Origin: JADKIH01 sp031367345
Lineage (GTDB): Bacteria; Bacteroidota; Bacteroidia; AKYH767-A; 2013-40CM-41-45
DNA length: 39,343 nt
Reading direction: 5' to 3'
NCBI GenBank assembly: GCA_031367345.1
Contig: JANLPR010000029.1
Span: 1-39,343, forward strand
The notes below the pieces were generated by a model. The model worked only from the letters and a program-made list of their open reading frames with translations, was not told the origin of the DNA and did not search any database. Shown here in pieces: positions 1-9,196 of the stretch (position 1 is its first letter; each line of letters opens with the position of its first letter). The translations under genes were made by a program, and so were the position numbers.

Positions 1-3000
1 AGAGGCAGATGCTGTGTTTCCACTAGCGTCGCTAGCAGTTACGGTATAAGTAGTTGGAACACTTGGAGAACTCGGATGAATCGTATTACCACTTCCTATC
101 ACTTGACCGGCAATCGCCCACGAATAAGCAAGTCCGGCGGAATTGCCAATGATCGTAGAGCTAAGGGTGATCGTATCGCCCGGACATTGCACCGTATTTT
201 GAGAAGCTAAAACTTGGAAACAATGAGCGACTCCCTGTACGCAAGAATAACTGCCAATGACCAATGGATTTACTCCCGCAGGTATGAGATTACCACATAA
301 ATTCACGTATGAATAATTGACAGAAAAGGGAGAGGTGTTTGTCGGCGACATTAAAAGGTAAACGACTTTTAATTTAAGCGTATCACCAAGTGCGAGTTCA
401 TTGCCAACTAAATGAGGGATTATTTCATAATGGGTACTATTGGGAACATGAACAAGAGAATCCGTCGTGATTGTACTATTACCGTTGTGGTAAAGTGTAA
501 TCTGCCTAGAAATAATTTGCAAATTTGGATTGAGTACATCCACCTTATAATGGAACGAATAAATGTTTGATCCAAAAACGGTGCTCAGCACATTTATTGA
601 ATCGACAACACACGTTACATCATTTACATTCTGATCAATATGAGGAACAACAAGTGGTTGAAGTATTTGCAAATTGAAGTAACCGGAATCTAGCTGGCAG
701 ATAGTACGGTTTTGAATATCTTGAGCAGTTGGATAATCAAAACAATCAAACCCAATATAAAAGGGTATAGCCGCCAAATTACAGTTGTTGATATTCATTG
801 AAACAATAAAAGTAGAATCAAAATTTTGCCTCTGAGGATTCCCTATTTTGAAAAGCACAATGTGTTTTCCATTGGGTAAAAGAAGATGGTTGGCTGGAAA
901 ATTTTGAATACTTACCCCAGAATAAATGTTTGTATCGGCCAAATAAATAAACAAGTTTCTAGTGGGTCGAGCATTTCCATTGCTATTATAAACATGCAAG
1001 GTCCATTGATTTCTATTTTGAATGGCTGAGACCAAGAGTGCCGGATCAATATGGAAGTCCGTAACAAAGTTAGAAGAGATGCCATAATTTATAGGGTCAA
1101 CTTTGCTATACATCTTTAGAGAAGAAGCAGCACACGTTGCTATGTCTAAGGATGTATTGACAGTGGAGGAATCGATGGCAAGCGAATTGGCAAGACCGCA
1201 GTGTGTATAGGTAAAGGGAAAACTAAAGGTTTGTTTTAAATATTCATCGCTCGAATAAAAAAGTGAAGAGAGCTGAGAAAATGGGCTTCCGCACGTAGGA
1301 CTGAACGATTGATTGACCAGGAGCTGTTGATTGGCTAAAGTATAATTAACATTTAAGGTATCGTCAAAATTAACTGTTGAAAAAGTAGTTGATTTATGAA
1401 GGCTGGGAATATTACAAGCAGAAGTATAATAAGTCCTTACGTAAGAAACTGCGCTATCATTGTTGTAGAAATGATAATTCGCAATCGTACCCGGTAAATG
1501 GATATAAATTGGTAAAAATTTGGGGATAGGTCGAAATTCATTTTTAAATGGATTTATTTTCTCTCCACCAATGGAGGCTTCATAATCAATTAGAAAACGA
1601 AGTTTGCAAGGTTGCCCAGCTATTTGATTAATGGAAGAAACTGATTTGGAGTAGAGCGAGTAAAAATAATGCATAGCAGATCGCTGCTCGCACATGTACA
1701 CTCTATTGTGTGGTAAGAGAACACCTGTGTCTTCCTGAGCTAAAGGATAATTAATATTATGATGAGTATAGGCATCATAGATTTGCAAAGCATCAAGGTC
1801 CACATCACACATGTAAGCATTTAAACTCACCTTACTATTAAATTGGTTGTCGATCAGTAATTTTGAATCTGGGTTCGGTTGATAATTTTTGCACACATGC
1901 AAACTCACTTGTAATGTTATGGTATCTCCACCAGCAAAATTGAATGGAGGTATGTTGAGAATAGCAGCGAGTACAGGAATGCTTAGATTATAAAATAATA
2001 TGTCGAACTTTCCACTACTCCCTACAGAGTCACGCACATCTTTCACAATTAAATTCCAGGAGGGACTATTCGGATTGATTGATATTGATCTATTGTACGC
2101 TGTAATGGTCAATGCAATAGGATGGACATCAAATTGGTTGGAATTTGATTTTTCAATTTTTTGTTCGACAAATAAATAGTTAAGATTAATATTATGCGCT
2201 ACCAAATCAGAGAATCGAACTGTATCTCCATCATCTATTTTTATTTTTATCATAGAGGAGAGAGTATCTCCTACCATTGAATGGTTAAGGTCTAAGTCGC
2301 CTCGGTGTGCAGCAACATAAGGAGCGGTTATTCTGCCCAATCCATCTATCAATCCATCGTTATTGGAATCAATGTACCCGAAATTTTTTCTTTCCAAAAT
2401 ATTATCATCGGAAGTGAATACAGTGGTTCCGGGTTTTTTACATCCTGGACAATGAATTTCTGAGCTTCCCAATACACTGCTCATAGGGATAAAGCATTGA
2501 TCGTAACCGGCAATTAAAGTTTCAATCACATAATTTGGATTGTTATTGAGATTGTCATAGCAACAGCAACCAATCATATTGAAAAAGAAATCACCGGTGT
2601 TCAATGCATCGTACATTTCACCTAGGTTTTTTTGTGAAAGATTGGTAAAAGGGAAATTTAAATCATTGAATGTAATCGTATAAATGTTAGCTAGAGGGCA
2701 GGAATCAGGATGATTGCTAATAATTGTTGAAGATGGCCAATGTTTTCCAGCGAATGTCATGTATGAATTTGCTATATTCCCGTCTAACCGTAAACCTGGT
2801 TCTGTTTTTATTCGATACTGAAGTGACAAACCACTGACCGCCACATTACCACTACCATCATACTCCTTAGTGAATAAATTCGACTCCATCCAACGGTATA
2901 AGCCGGCTTTGTTTTGGTTGAATTGATAATTATTTAAACTCAAACGACTGGGAGAGGAACATGTATCTCTGAGATGAGGTAACGGATTGAAAGAAATAGT

Positions 3001-3084
3001 AAGTGGAGTATAGTCTTGTTTAAGATACAATTGATCGGCCTCTGTAACTGCTGTTTCATTGAAGGAAAAACGATTTCCATATAC
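1..3084 (-). CDS. 3' part of a giant secreted PKD-type protein gene, open to the window edge
   Basis: This minus-strand frame stays open for 1028 codons from just after the TAA at 3085-3087 to base 1, and I found no other stop in it. It is in the same frame as the upstream piece (3085-4581), so the two are almost certainly one gene. The product looks extracellular: rich in Ser, Thr, Asn and Asp, with many beta-strand-like stretches, and near the window edge a PKD/Ig-like end (residues CPGDTITLSS, then VPTTYTVTASDASGN). Such proteins usually finish with PKD repeats and a T9SS sorting domain, which would lie outside the window. The first in-frame ATG after the stop is at 2889, so an automatic caller may start there; I see no promoter or signal peptide that would make that a real start. 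Exact function unknown. Confidence 0.8.
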
Positions 3085-4581
3085 TTAATACAAGTTTTGA
3101 TTAGCGGTAATCGAAGTCGGTGCCGCTTGAGTGCATCCAGATTTCCCACTTACACCAATACTCCATGTATTTAATGATTTAGATTGTTGAAATAAATTTA
3201 ATGATATAGGGGAACTAAGCGTATCGTTTGATGGGCAACAATACACTAATGGAACACTTACGATAATTGAATCACCAGGCATCAAATGGTCATAGCCAAA
3301 TTCAAATTTTTTTATTGCGTTAGGATACAAGTGCTTTACGCAATAGGGTTTTGCACCTGCCGTATCATATAAAACACTTGAGGAATGAAAATTTCGTAAA
3401 TCTGCAAAAGAAGGAGTAATATGAATATCAGAAGAATTCGTAACGAAATACATATTAGACATTATTGCATCTTCTAGGGTTACTGATATATTTTGAGAAA
3501 CATCACGTTCTCTGTTAGCAATAACGAAAATGTAGTTTTGTATTTGCTGTGAAGAAAAAAGTGTGTCCCAATAACAGTCATGGGAATTAAAGTGTAAGGT
3601 AGAAGTTGGGACAGGAGTCATTCTATTTATACTTAAAAGTGGTCGTAGCGGCCCACGAGTTAATTTCGTTTGAGTTGGTATATTTTTACACAAATCTGCG
3701 CAGCCCCAAGTTAGATTCGAATAAAATATTTTTTGCGCATCAGAACAGACATCAAACAGACAGGAGTCAACTAAATGTATTGTTTCTCGAATTGTTAATA
3801 CATCACCTCTTTGGATACGAATGGTCGTATTGACCGTTGTTTTAATCGAGGAGTCCGTTGACACAGTTGGAATACTGTCGAAACTTCCTGAATTAATTGT
3901 GTATTCAATTTTAAGTAATTTAAAACTTGAACAAAGTAATGTGTCTGAAAAATTGAAATTTAAATCCATTGAATCAACGCCGTTACCACCTAAATTTTTG
4001 TAAGTCAGAGTGCGTTCAACATTTTTAGTTGGTGTCCAAAAACTATAATAATTTACATCGAATTTTTGAACACTATTGGCAATACTTAGATATGGGAAAA
4101 ATACAGTATAAGAAATTTCATTATTGACAATGTTGTTAGTGTAAAAAACACCGTTGAAATTTGTATTAAGCGGTGTTCCATTAATTGCTAAACCCAGATG
4201 TTGAGATATATTAATTTGAGTAGTGTTAGCGGCAAAAATATTGCAATTGACAAGCATTTGAAATGTCACCGAACTTGTACTGAGTCTAAAAGTGTCTATT
4301 GTATTAGACAAGTTGCTGAATAATTGCAAGTAATGTAAATTTGAGTGATTAGGTAGAGTAATTAAAGTTGGAAATTCAATGAATGCCACATCTTCAATTT
4401 GAAGATATATTGTTTGTCCCGGTTGAATCAGAAAAGAGTTGGTGTCATTAAATTGAATGTTGAATTGATTGGGCTGACAAGCAAAAGCAGCACTAGACGA
4501 ATTGGAAATATTGGTTCCAAAACTGCCTATAACATTAATGTTTATTTGTGCAGCAAGATTGTAAGCAAGGCACAAAACCAT
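3085..4581 (-). CDS. 5' part of the same giant secreted protein gene, ended by an in-frame TAA
   Basis: About 498 codons of an adhesin-like secreted protein (Asn/Ser/Thr-rich, beta-strand-rich, scattered Cys) ending ...TANQNLY then TAA. The in-frame ATG at 4581 gives MVLCLAYNLAAQ, too short for a normal signal peptide. An ATG at 4607 in the next frame is followed by an A7 run (T7 at 4598-4604 on the plus strand). If that run were A8, the start would read MKKNYHSCVMVLCLAYNLAAQ, a textbook signal peptide running in frame into the mature protein. The open frame further upstream, to 4824, is AT-rich, hydrophobic filler and probably not coding. As written the gene therefore has a frameshift at its start and a nonsense codon after about 500 residues. 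Function unknown; probably T9SS cargo at the cell surface. Confidence 0.75.
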   Translation of the reverse strand: MVLCLAYNLAAQININVIGSFGTNISNSSSAAFACQPNQFNIQFNDTNSFLIQPGQTIYLQIEDVAFIEFPTLITLPNHSNLHYLQLFSNLSNTIDTFRLSTSSVTFQMLVNCNIFAANTTQINISQHLGLAINGTPLNTNFNGVFYTNNIVNNEISYTVFFPYLSIANSVQKFDVNYYSFWTPTKNVERTLTYKNLGGNGVDSMDLNFNFSDTLLCSSFKLLKIEYTINSGSFDSIPTVSTDSSIKTTVNTTIRIQRGDVLTIRETIHLVDSCLFDVCSDAQKIFYSNLTWGCADLCKNIPTQTKLTRGPLRPLLSINRMTPVPTSTLHFNSHDCYWDTLFSSQQIQNYIFVIANRERDVSQNISVTLEDAIMSNMYFVTNSSDIHITPSFADLRNFHSSSVLYDTAGAKPYCVKHLYPNAIKKFEFGYDHLMPGDSIIVSVPLVYCCPSNDTLSSPISLNLFQQSKSLNTWSIGVSGKSGCTQAAPTSITANQNLY

Positions 4582-4607
4582 CACGCAGGAATGGTAATTT
4601 TTTTCAT

Positions 4608-5493
4608 AGCATCTTAAATTAAATGTGAACAAAAGTTGAACGATAACCAAGAGTAGTAAATAAAATTGAATAAAAAAATAAAAGTTGAAACATTTATAAA
4701 AATCGTTATTAATATGAGGTGGATGGAGCGGAATAAAAAAGGCGATAAGCGAATCGCTAAATTTGAAATAAATATATCTTAAATTTACAGTAGGAAAGTA
4801 CAAAACCATAAGCTCTCCTTTCAATTTTTGTTGACTTTTAGAGAATAACGTTTAGCTATACAGAAAGATTTATTCTAGTCAGGAATCTATTTTAGTAAGA
4901 CCAAAAAATAAGCAATGAAATTGAGGTATTTAAAAATTTTATGATTCGATTGAATATTTCCTTCGGATATCTTTTTAACTGATTTCCAATTTGAATTTAT
5001 TTTCTCACAAAAGCATTAATGTAAAGCTGATGTTAGTAGAGGTAAATTTTATCTTAAATTTTTGCCAATTCTCACAATATTTGCAATCTTAACAGCTCAT
5101 CGGGATTTTTCCTTAGGCGGAGGTGGGAAATAAAGTTAATGCTTTGATGGATCGAACGGAATTCTACTTATGGAAGCAGTACACTAAACATATTCAAAGG
5201 AAGAAGTGAATGGCAAGTGAAAAAGTAAACCTTTAATTTAATTTTCTGTTAAGTGCATCAACAAACTCCTTCCTCTTTATACTGCATAATGAACATTCAC
5301 AAATACCTTTACAAAACAATCTAACTAACGGAAATAACGTTGTAATGTATTTTTCCTCCACCACAAGTAGTGATTGTCAAATAAACATAGATCTTGCATC
5401 CCGGAAACCGTCTTTTTCATTTGCTCAATACTTTGTGAATATTTGCGTTTCTAATTAGCTCAAAAGGCAACAAACAAGTTTTATATTTACCTC
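4608..5493. other. Intergenic stretch without a convincing gene
   Basis: About 0.9 kb, AT-rich, lying between divergent genes and so likely to hold the promoters of both. No long open frame looks coding. A 20-codon ATG frame at 5147-5209 (MDRTEFYLWKQYTK...) faintly recalls the start of IS66 OrfA proteins but is too short to call. I saw no RNA gene, repeat or strong hairpin. Confidence 0.5.
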
Positions 5494-6234
5494 ATGAAAC
5501 AAAGAATTATTGTATTGCTCCTTGTATTATTAGCTCTAAATCTGAATGCACAAAAGTACAATGTGTTTAAGGGCGATACGATTAATAGAGTCGATGAAAA
5601 AGGACTCAAACAAGGAATTTGGAAAAAGTATTATTCGAATGATGTGCTTTTTTCAGAAGGCATATATAAGAATGGCAAACACATTGGTGTTTTTAAAACC
5701 TATTACAAAGAAGGAAAGCCGCAGTCAATAGTGCGGTTTAGAAATACTTCCGAGATCAGCGATGCCGAACTATTCTCGGCAGATTCGGGCTTAATGGCCA
5801 GAGGAAAATACATCGATCGATTGAAAGATAGCGTTTGGACTTATTACGATACAAATGGTAAAATTTCGGCTCAAGAGCAGTATATAAATGGAAAGAAAGA
5901 AGGCGTATGGAAGATTTTTTATCCCAATGCGCAAGTTTCGAGAATGCTCGTTTACCGAAGCGATAAAAAAAACGGGCCTTACAAAGAGTATTTTAGCGAT
6001 GGAAAAGCAAAAATCGATGGAGTTATGAAGAATGATGAATTTGAAGGTGTAGTAACAGTTTACCATCCAAATGGAAAAATCTGGGAGAAGGGGATGTACA
6101 AGAATGGGTTAAAAGAAGGGAAGTGGCTTATTAACAAAGAGACAGGTGAAATAGAGCGAGAAGATCTTTATAAAGCCGGCAATTGGTTAAACCCGATAAG
6201 TGAAGATAATAACCGCATTCCTGAAAAAGAGTAA
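5494..6234 (+). CDS. Secreted MORN-repeat variant protein (YwqK-like)
   Basis: 246 residues with a clean signal peptide (residues 1-19, ending NLNA before Q20), so exported to the periplasm or cell surface. The rest is a string of MORN_2-type repeats: G-x-W-x-x-Y-Y-x-x-G-K units around residues 37-82, 109-154 and 158-213, with typical phrases NGKKEGVWKIFYPN and NGLKEGKWL. Proteins of this type are often labelled 'YwqK family antitoxin', but in Bacteroidota they are mostly exported and no toxin partner is visible here, so that label should not be read as function. The gene stands upstream of mnmA, which has its own promoter-like element, so the two need not be co-transcribed. Role unknown; the repeats form beta-hairpin stacks that may bind membranes or proteins. 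Confidence 0.85.
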   Translation: MKQRIIVLLLVLLALNLNAQKYNVFKGDTINRVDEKGLKQGIWKKYYSNDVLFSEGIYKNGKHIGVFKTYYKEGKPQSIVRFRNTSEISDAELFSADSGLMARGKYIDRLKDSVWTYYDTNGKISAQEQYINGKKEGVWKIFYPNAQVSRMLVYRSDKKNGPYKEYFSDGKAKIDGVMKNDEFEGVVTVYHPNGKIWEKGMYKNGLKEGKWLINKETGEIEREDLYKAGNWLNPISEDNNRIPEKE

Positions 6235-6270
6235 GGCTATTTTTGACGCCTTTTTTTAAATTATCATCCG

Positions 6271-6278
6271 TATCTTTG
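6271..6278 (+). promoter_or_regulatory. Bacteroidota -7 element TATCTTTG upstream of mnmA
   Basis: An exact match to TAnnTTTG, 18 bases before the ATG at 6297. A TTTG lies at 6242-6245, but the 25-base gap is longer than the usual 19-21. The element sits inside the extended reading frame that begins with TTG at 6243, which argues for the ATG at 6297 as the true start. Confidence 0.5.
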
Positions 6279-6296
6279 CCGCTCACAAAAGTTAGA

Positions 6297-7385
6297 ATGA
6301 GCAAAAAAGGAAGAGTTTTAATGGCTATGAGCGGAGGAATTGATTCGTCTGTTTCTGCTATGCTTTTACACGAACAAGGGTATGAAGTGGTGGGAATGAC
6401 AATGAAGACGTGGGATTATGCCTCATCGGGCAGTTCTAAGAAAGAAACAGGTTGTTGCTCATTAGATTCCATCAACGATGCTCGATCGATTGCTGTTGAA
6501 AAAGGATTTCCACATTACATCATCGATATCAGAGAAGAATTTGGAAATCATGTAATCAATGATTTTGTTGATGAATATTTAGCCGGACGTACTCCTAATC
6601 CTTGTGTGAAATGCAATACACATATTAAATGGGATGCCTTATTAAAGCGAGCAGATATGCTCGATTGTGAGTTTATTGCCACCGGACACTACGCCAACGT
6701 ACGTGAAGTTGATGGACGGTTTGTTATTTCGAAAGGCAAGGACGACTGGAAAGACCAGAGTTATGTGCTATGGGGTGTTTCGCAAGAATGTTTGTCGCGC
6801 ACAATGTTTCCTGTAGGGAACTACCATAAACAAGAAATTCGTCAGATGGCTGAGGACATGGGTTTCTTTGAGCTGGCAAAAAAGCCGGAATCGTATGAGA
6901 TCTGTTTTATACCTGATAACGATTACCGATCATTTTTAAAAAAGAGAGTGGAAGGTATTGAAGAGAAATTGGCCGATGGTCTCTTTGTTGATTCTTCGGG
7001 CAAAGTTTTAGGCAAACACAAAGGTTATCCATTTTACACCATTGGACAAAGAAAAGGTCTTGAAATAGCTTTAGGTGAACCTGCTTATGTTGTTGAAATT
7101 CAGCCGGAAACTAATACTGTTATTCTTGGTTCTTACGATGAGCTAAAGAAACAAGAAATGTGGGTGAAAAATGTGAACCTTATAAAGTACAATTCGTTAG
7201 AAAAATCTACCGAAGCCCTTACCCGAATTCGCTATAAAGATAAAGGAACCATGAGTACGCTAGAGCAACACGGCGACAGAATGAAAGTAATTTTTCATAA
7301 TCCTGTAACTGCAATTGCTCCCGGACAAAGTGCTGTTTTTTATGATGGCGATGATGTTATAGGCGGAGGATTTATCGAAAGATAA
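6297..7385 (+). CDS. mnmA: tRNA-specific 2-thiouridylase MnmA
   Basis: Thiolates U34 of the Lys, Glu and Gln tRNAs in the cytoplasm, using ATP and relayed sulfur. 362 residues from ATG 6297, the normal family length. Visible motifs are the PP-loop SGGIDSS (residues 12-18), the NPCVKCN segment with Cys103 and Cys106, and the second catalytic Cys203 in SYEICFIPD. The GQRKGLEIALGEP segment and the C-terminal beta domain ending GQSAVFYDGDDVIGGGFIER are typical. The position that is Asp in the E. coli D-x-x-C motif is Cys here (CVKC), a variant that could help hold an iron-sulfur cluster. A frame extending to TTG 6243 overlaps the promoter-like element and is not used. The next gene starts 6 bases after the stop. 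Confidence 0.96.
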   Translation: MSKKGRVLMAMSGGIDSSVSAMLLHEQGYEVVGMTMKTWDYASSGSSKKETGCCSLDSINDARSIAVEKGFPHYIIDIREEFGNHVINDFVDEYLAGRTPNPCVKCNTHIKWDALLKRADMLDCEFIATGHYANVREVDGRFVISKGKDDWKDQSYVLWGVSQECLSRTMFPVGNYHKQEIRQMAEDMGFFELAKKPESYEICFIPDNDYRSFLKKRVEGIEEKLADGLFVDSSGKVLGKHKGYPFYTIGQRKGLEIALGEPAYVVEIQPETNTVILGSYDELKKQEMWVKNVNLIKYNSLEKSTEALTRIRYKDKGTMSTLEQHGDRMKVIFHNPVTAIAPGQSAVFYDGDDVIGGGFIER

Positions 7386-7391
7386 ATCACT

Positions 7392-8081
7392 ATGCTAAAG
7401 AAAAAGAAATACGTTTTATTTTATTTTGCTTCATTGCTTATAGCATTCTCTTGTAAAAAAGAAATTGTAGAAGTGACTTCCTTGTCATACAATTATTTCC
7501 CGACTGAAAAAGGCCGGTTTGTAATTTACGATGTCGATTCTATTTTTCATGCTGAGACCGATAATAATAACGATGATTCAGTTTATACGTATCATTTTCA
7601 AGTGAAGGAAAAAGTAGATTCATCATACTTAGATCTAGAAGGGAGAACGAATCAGGTTTTGTTGCGATATAAACGAAACGATGCATCTCAGCCCTGGGAA
7701 TTAAGAACTGTATGGACGCAGTTTATTTCTTCAACAGGAGCCTATAGAACAGAAGACAATATTCGTTTTCATAAACTTTCCTTTCCAATTAATTCATCTA
7801 CCACTTGGGATGGAAATGACTCGAATACGTTAGGAGAAGAATTGTACTATTACGATTACTTCCATGAAGCAACAACGGTAAATGGTTCAAGTTTTGATTC
7901 TACTCTGAGTGTTATTCAGGTAGATGAAAATAACTACGTAGAAAAAATCTTTGGCAATGAAAAGTATGCAGTTGGTGTTGGTCTCATTTACAAAGAGCGC
8001 GACGATTTAGGTAAAAAGAATGGTCAAGTTGTGAAAGGCTTCGAATACAAAATGAAAGTAGTTTCATTCGGTAAAGAGTAG
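7392..8081 (+). CDS. Lipoprotein of unknown function
   Basis: 229 residues with a lipoprotein signal: basic start MLKKKKY, hydrophobic stretch, then IAFSC with Cys21 followed by KKE. It should be exported and lipid-anchored. The mature part is rich in aromatic and acidic residues and looks like an all-beta domain: YFPTEKGRFVIYDVDS near the start, and a closing segment with VGLIYKERDD and KGFEYKM. The phrase 'GVGLIYKE' recalls Bacteroidota lipoproteins whose genes often sit near metabolic genes, but I do not recognise a named family. It starts 6 bases after mnmA and is probably co-transcribed with it. No terminator hairpin was seen after the stop. Confidence 0.8.
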   Translation: MLKKKKYVLFYFASLLIAFSCKKEIVEVTSLSYNYFPTEKGRFVIYDVDSIFHAETDNNNDDSVYTYHFQVKEKVDSSYLDLEGRTNQVLLRYKRNDASQPWELRTVWTQFISSTGAYRTEDNIRFHKLSFPINSSTTWDGNDSNTLGEELYYYDYFHEATTVNGSSFDSTLSVIQVDENNYVEKIFGNEKYAVGVGLIYKERDDLGKKNGQVVKGFEYKMKVVSFGKE

Positions 8082-8337
8082 GAAGTATCAATGACATGTT
8101 GGCTAATTGTAAAACCAATCTCGAAGAATTCAACCAACTTATAGTAGCTTCCTTGATATGAAGTTTAATCCTTATTAAACATCGAATACTCTTTTTTTTC
8201 AATAGGCAATCTGGCATTCGTTGTTGGCTCCATTGATATTTGTTTAATAACCTTTCTCAGTTCAAATTAATACAGTATATCTCTGGTATAAATTCAAATT
8301 TTTTATTTCCATTTTCGAACAACCGATTTTTTATATG

Positions 8338-9006
8338 TTATGAATCAAATTTTGAGCCGTCCCACTTAACTCCGGTAGGAAACAAGTCTGTTCTTCTTTT
8401 TTCCATTTCTAATGCAACCAAAGCACAGTTCCCGCCTTGTTCTTTAAGTTTTGCAATAATATTTAAATAACTTTTTTCATCTCTATTCTGGCTTAGCTTA
8501 AAAACGTTTTCAATTTTTTCTGCTTTAATCTCAAAGCCTACTATAGCCGGCATCATTTTATCTAAGTAAACCTCAGGAAGGTTGTCGTAAATTGTGAGTG
8601 ATTGAGTATTGCCTTTTTCAAATTTTAATGTCAGTTTTCTCATAAACTGAATTAATTCATCTTTTGACATAAAATTCATTTGCCCACCAATATGAACACT
8701 CATGTAATTCCATGTTGAACCAATTTGAGCGTTGCTATACCAGGATGCGCTCACGTAAGCACTCGGACCAGTAAATACAAGCAATGCGTTTGGGTTTTCA
8801 GCAAATGCCTTATAATGATCGGTGTTGCGCATAATGTGTCCTTGCAAAAATAATTCACCATTTCTTTCTTCAAATAAAATCGGAATCTGCGTTGCTACTT
8901 GTTCCCCTGATAAATAACTGCCAGTCATAAATGCAAACGGGTTTTCATCGAGAAAATCTAAAATTGTTTGCTTGTCTTTTTCTTTAAAATATGAAAAATT
9001 GTACAT
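8338..9006 (-). CDS. FMN-binding PaiB-like protein (negative transcriptional regulator family)
   Basis: 222 residues matching the PaiB family, small split-barrel flavin-binding proteins first described in Bacillus as repressors of sporulation and protease genes. Visible family features are the N-terminal YFKEKDKQTILDFLDENPFAFMTG, LFLQGHIMRNTDHYKAF, VFTGPSAYVSASWY, the TWNYMSVHIGG segment and the C-terminal FKLSQNRDEKSYLNII. These conserved residues line the FMN site in the split barrel. There is no helix-turn-helix, so 'regulator' is a historical label and a flavin-dependent reductase or oxidase role is equally possible. It stands alone between a plus-strand lipoprotein and gap, pointing towards the lipoprotein, with no obvious shared terminator. 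Confidence 0.88.
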   Translation of the reverse strand: MYNFSYFKEKDKQTILDFLDENPFAFMTGSYLSGEQVATQIPILFEERNGELFLQGHIMRNTDHYKAFAENPNALLVFTGPSAYVSASWYSNAQIGSTWNYMSVHIGGQMNFMSKDELIQFMRKLTLKFEKGNTQSLTIYDNLPEVYLDKMMPAIVGFEIKAEKIENVFKLSQNRDEKSYLNIIAKLKEQGGNCALVALEMEKRRTDLFPTGVKWDGSKFDS

Positions 9007-9165
9007 CTTATTTTGATTAATTTTGGAGTGCTATTTCAAATAATTTTTTCTTAGATCTGTTGTAAAATTATTTCCATTGTTTTTGTCAATACATAATGCT
9101 AGTATGTTGCAATAACAGCTATCTATTCGGAATCGAAAGAGTGCAAATAATTAAACATAAAAGAG

Positions 9166-9187
9166 GGCTGTCAATAAGTTGACAGCC
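9166..9187 (-). terminator. Hairpin terminator after gap
   Basis: Perfect 9-bp stem GGCTGTCAA / TTGACAGCC with a TAAG loop, starting 10 bases after the gap stop codon. On the minus strand it is followed by CTCTTTTATG, a weak T tract. Fits a rho-independent terminator. Confidence 0.75.
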
Positions 9188-9196
9188 TGTATCTTT

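Noticed and set aside
3087..3149. Reading the TAA at 3085 as evidence for stop-codon reassignment
   Set aside because: All other genes use TAA, TAG and TGA as normal stops; a single mutation or error is simpler.
4608..4824. Upstream extension of the giant gene to ATG 4824
   Set aside because: Low-complexity AT-rich hydrophobic translation lying before a far better signal-peptide start at 4607.
5147..5209. 20-codon frame resembling the start of an IS66 OrfA protein
   Set aside because: Too short, no terminal repeats or other transposase pieces nearby; similarity rests on about ten residues.
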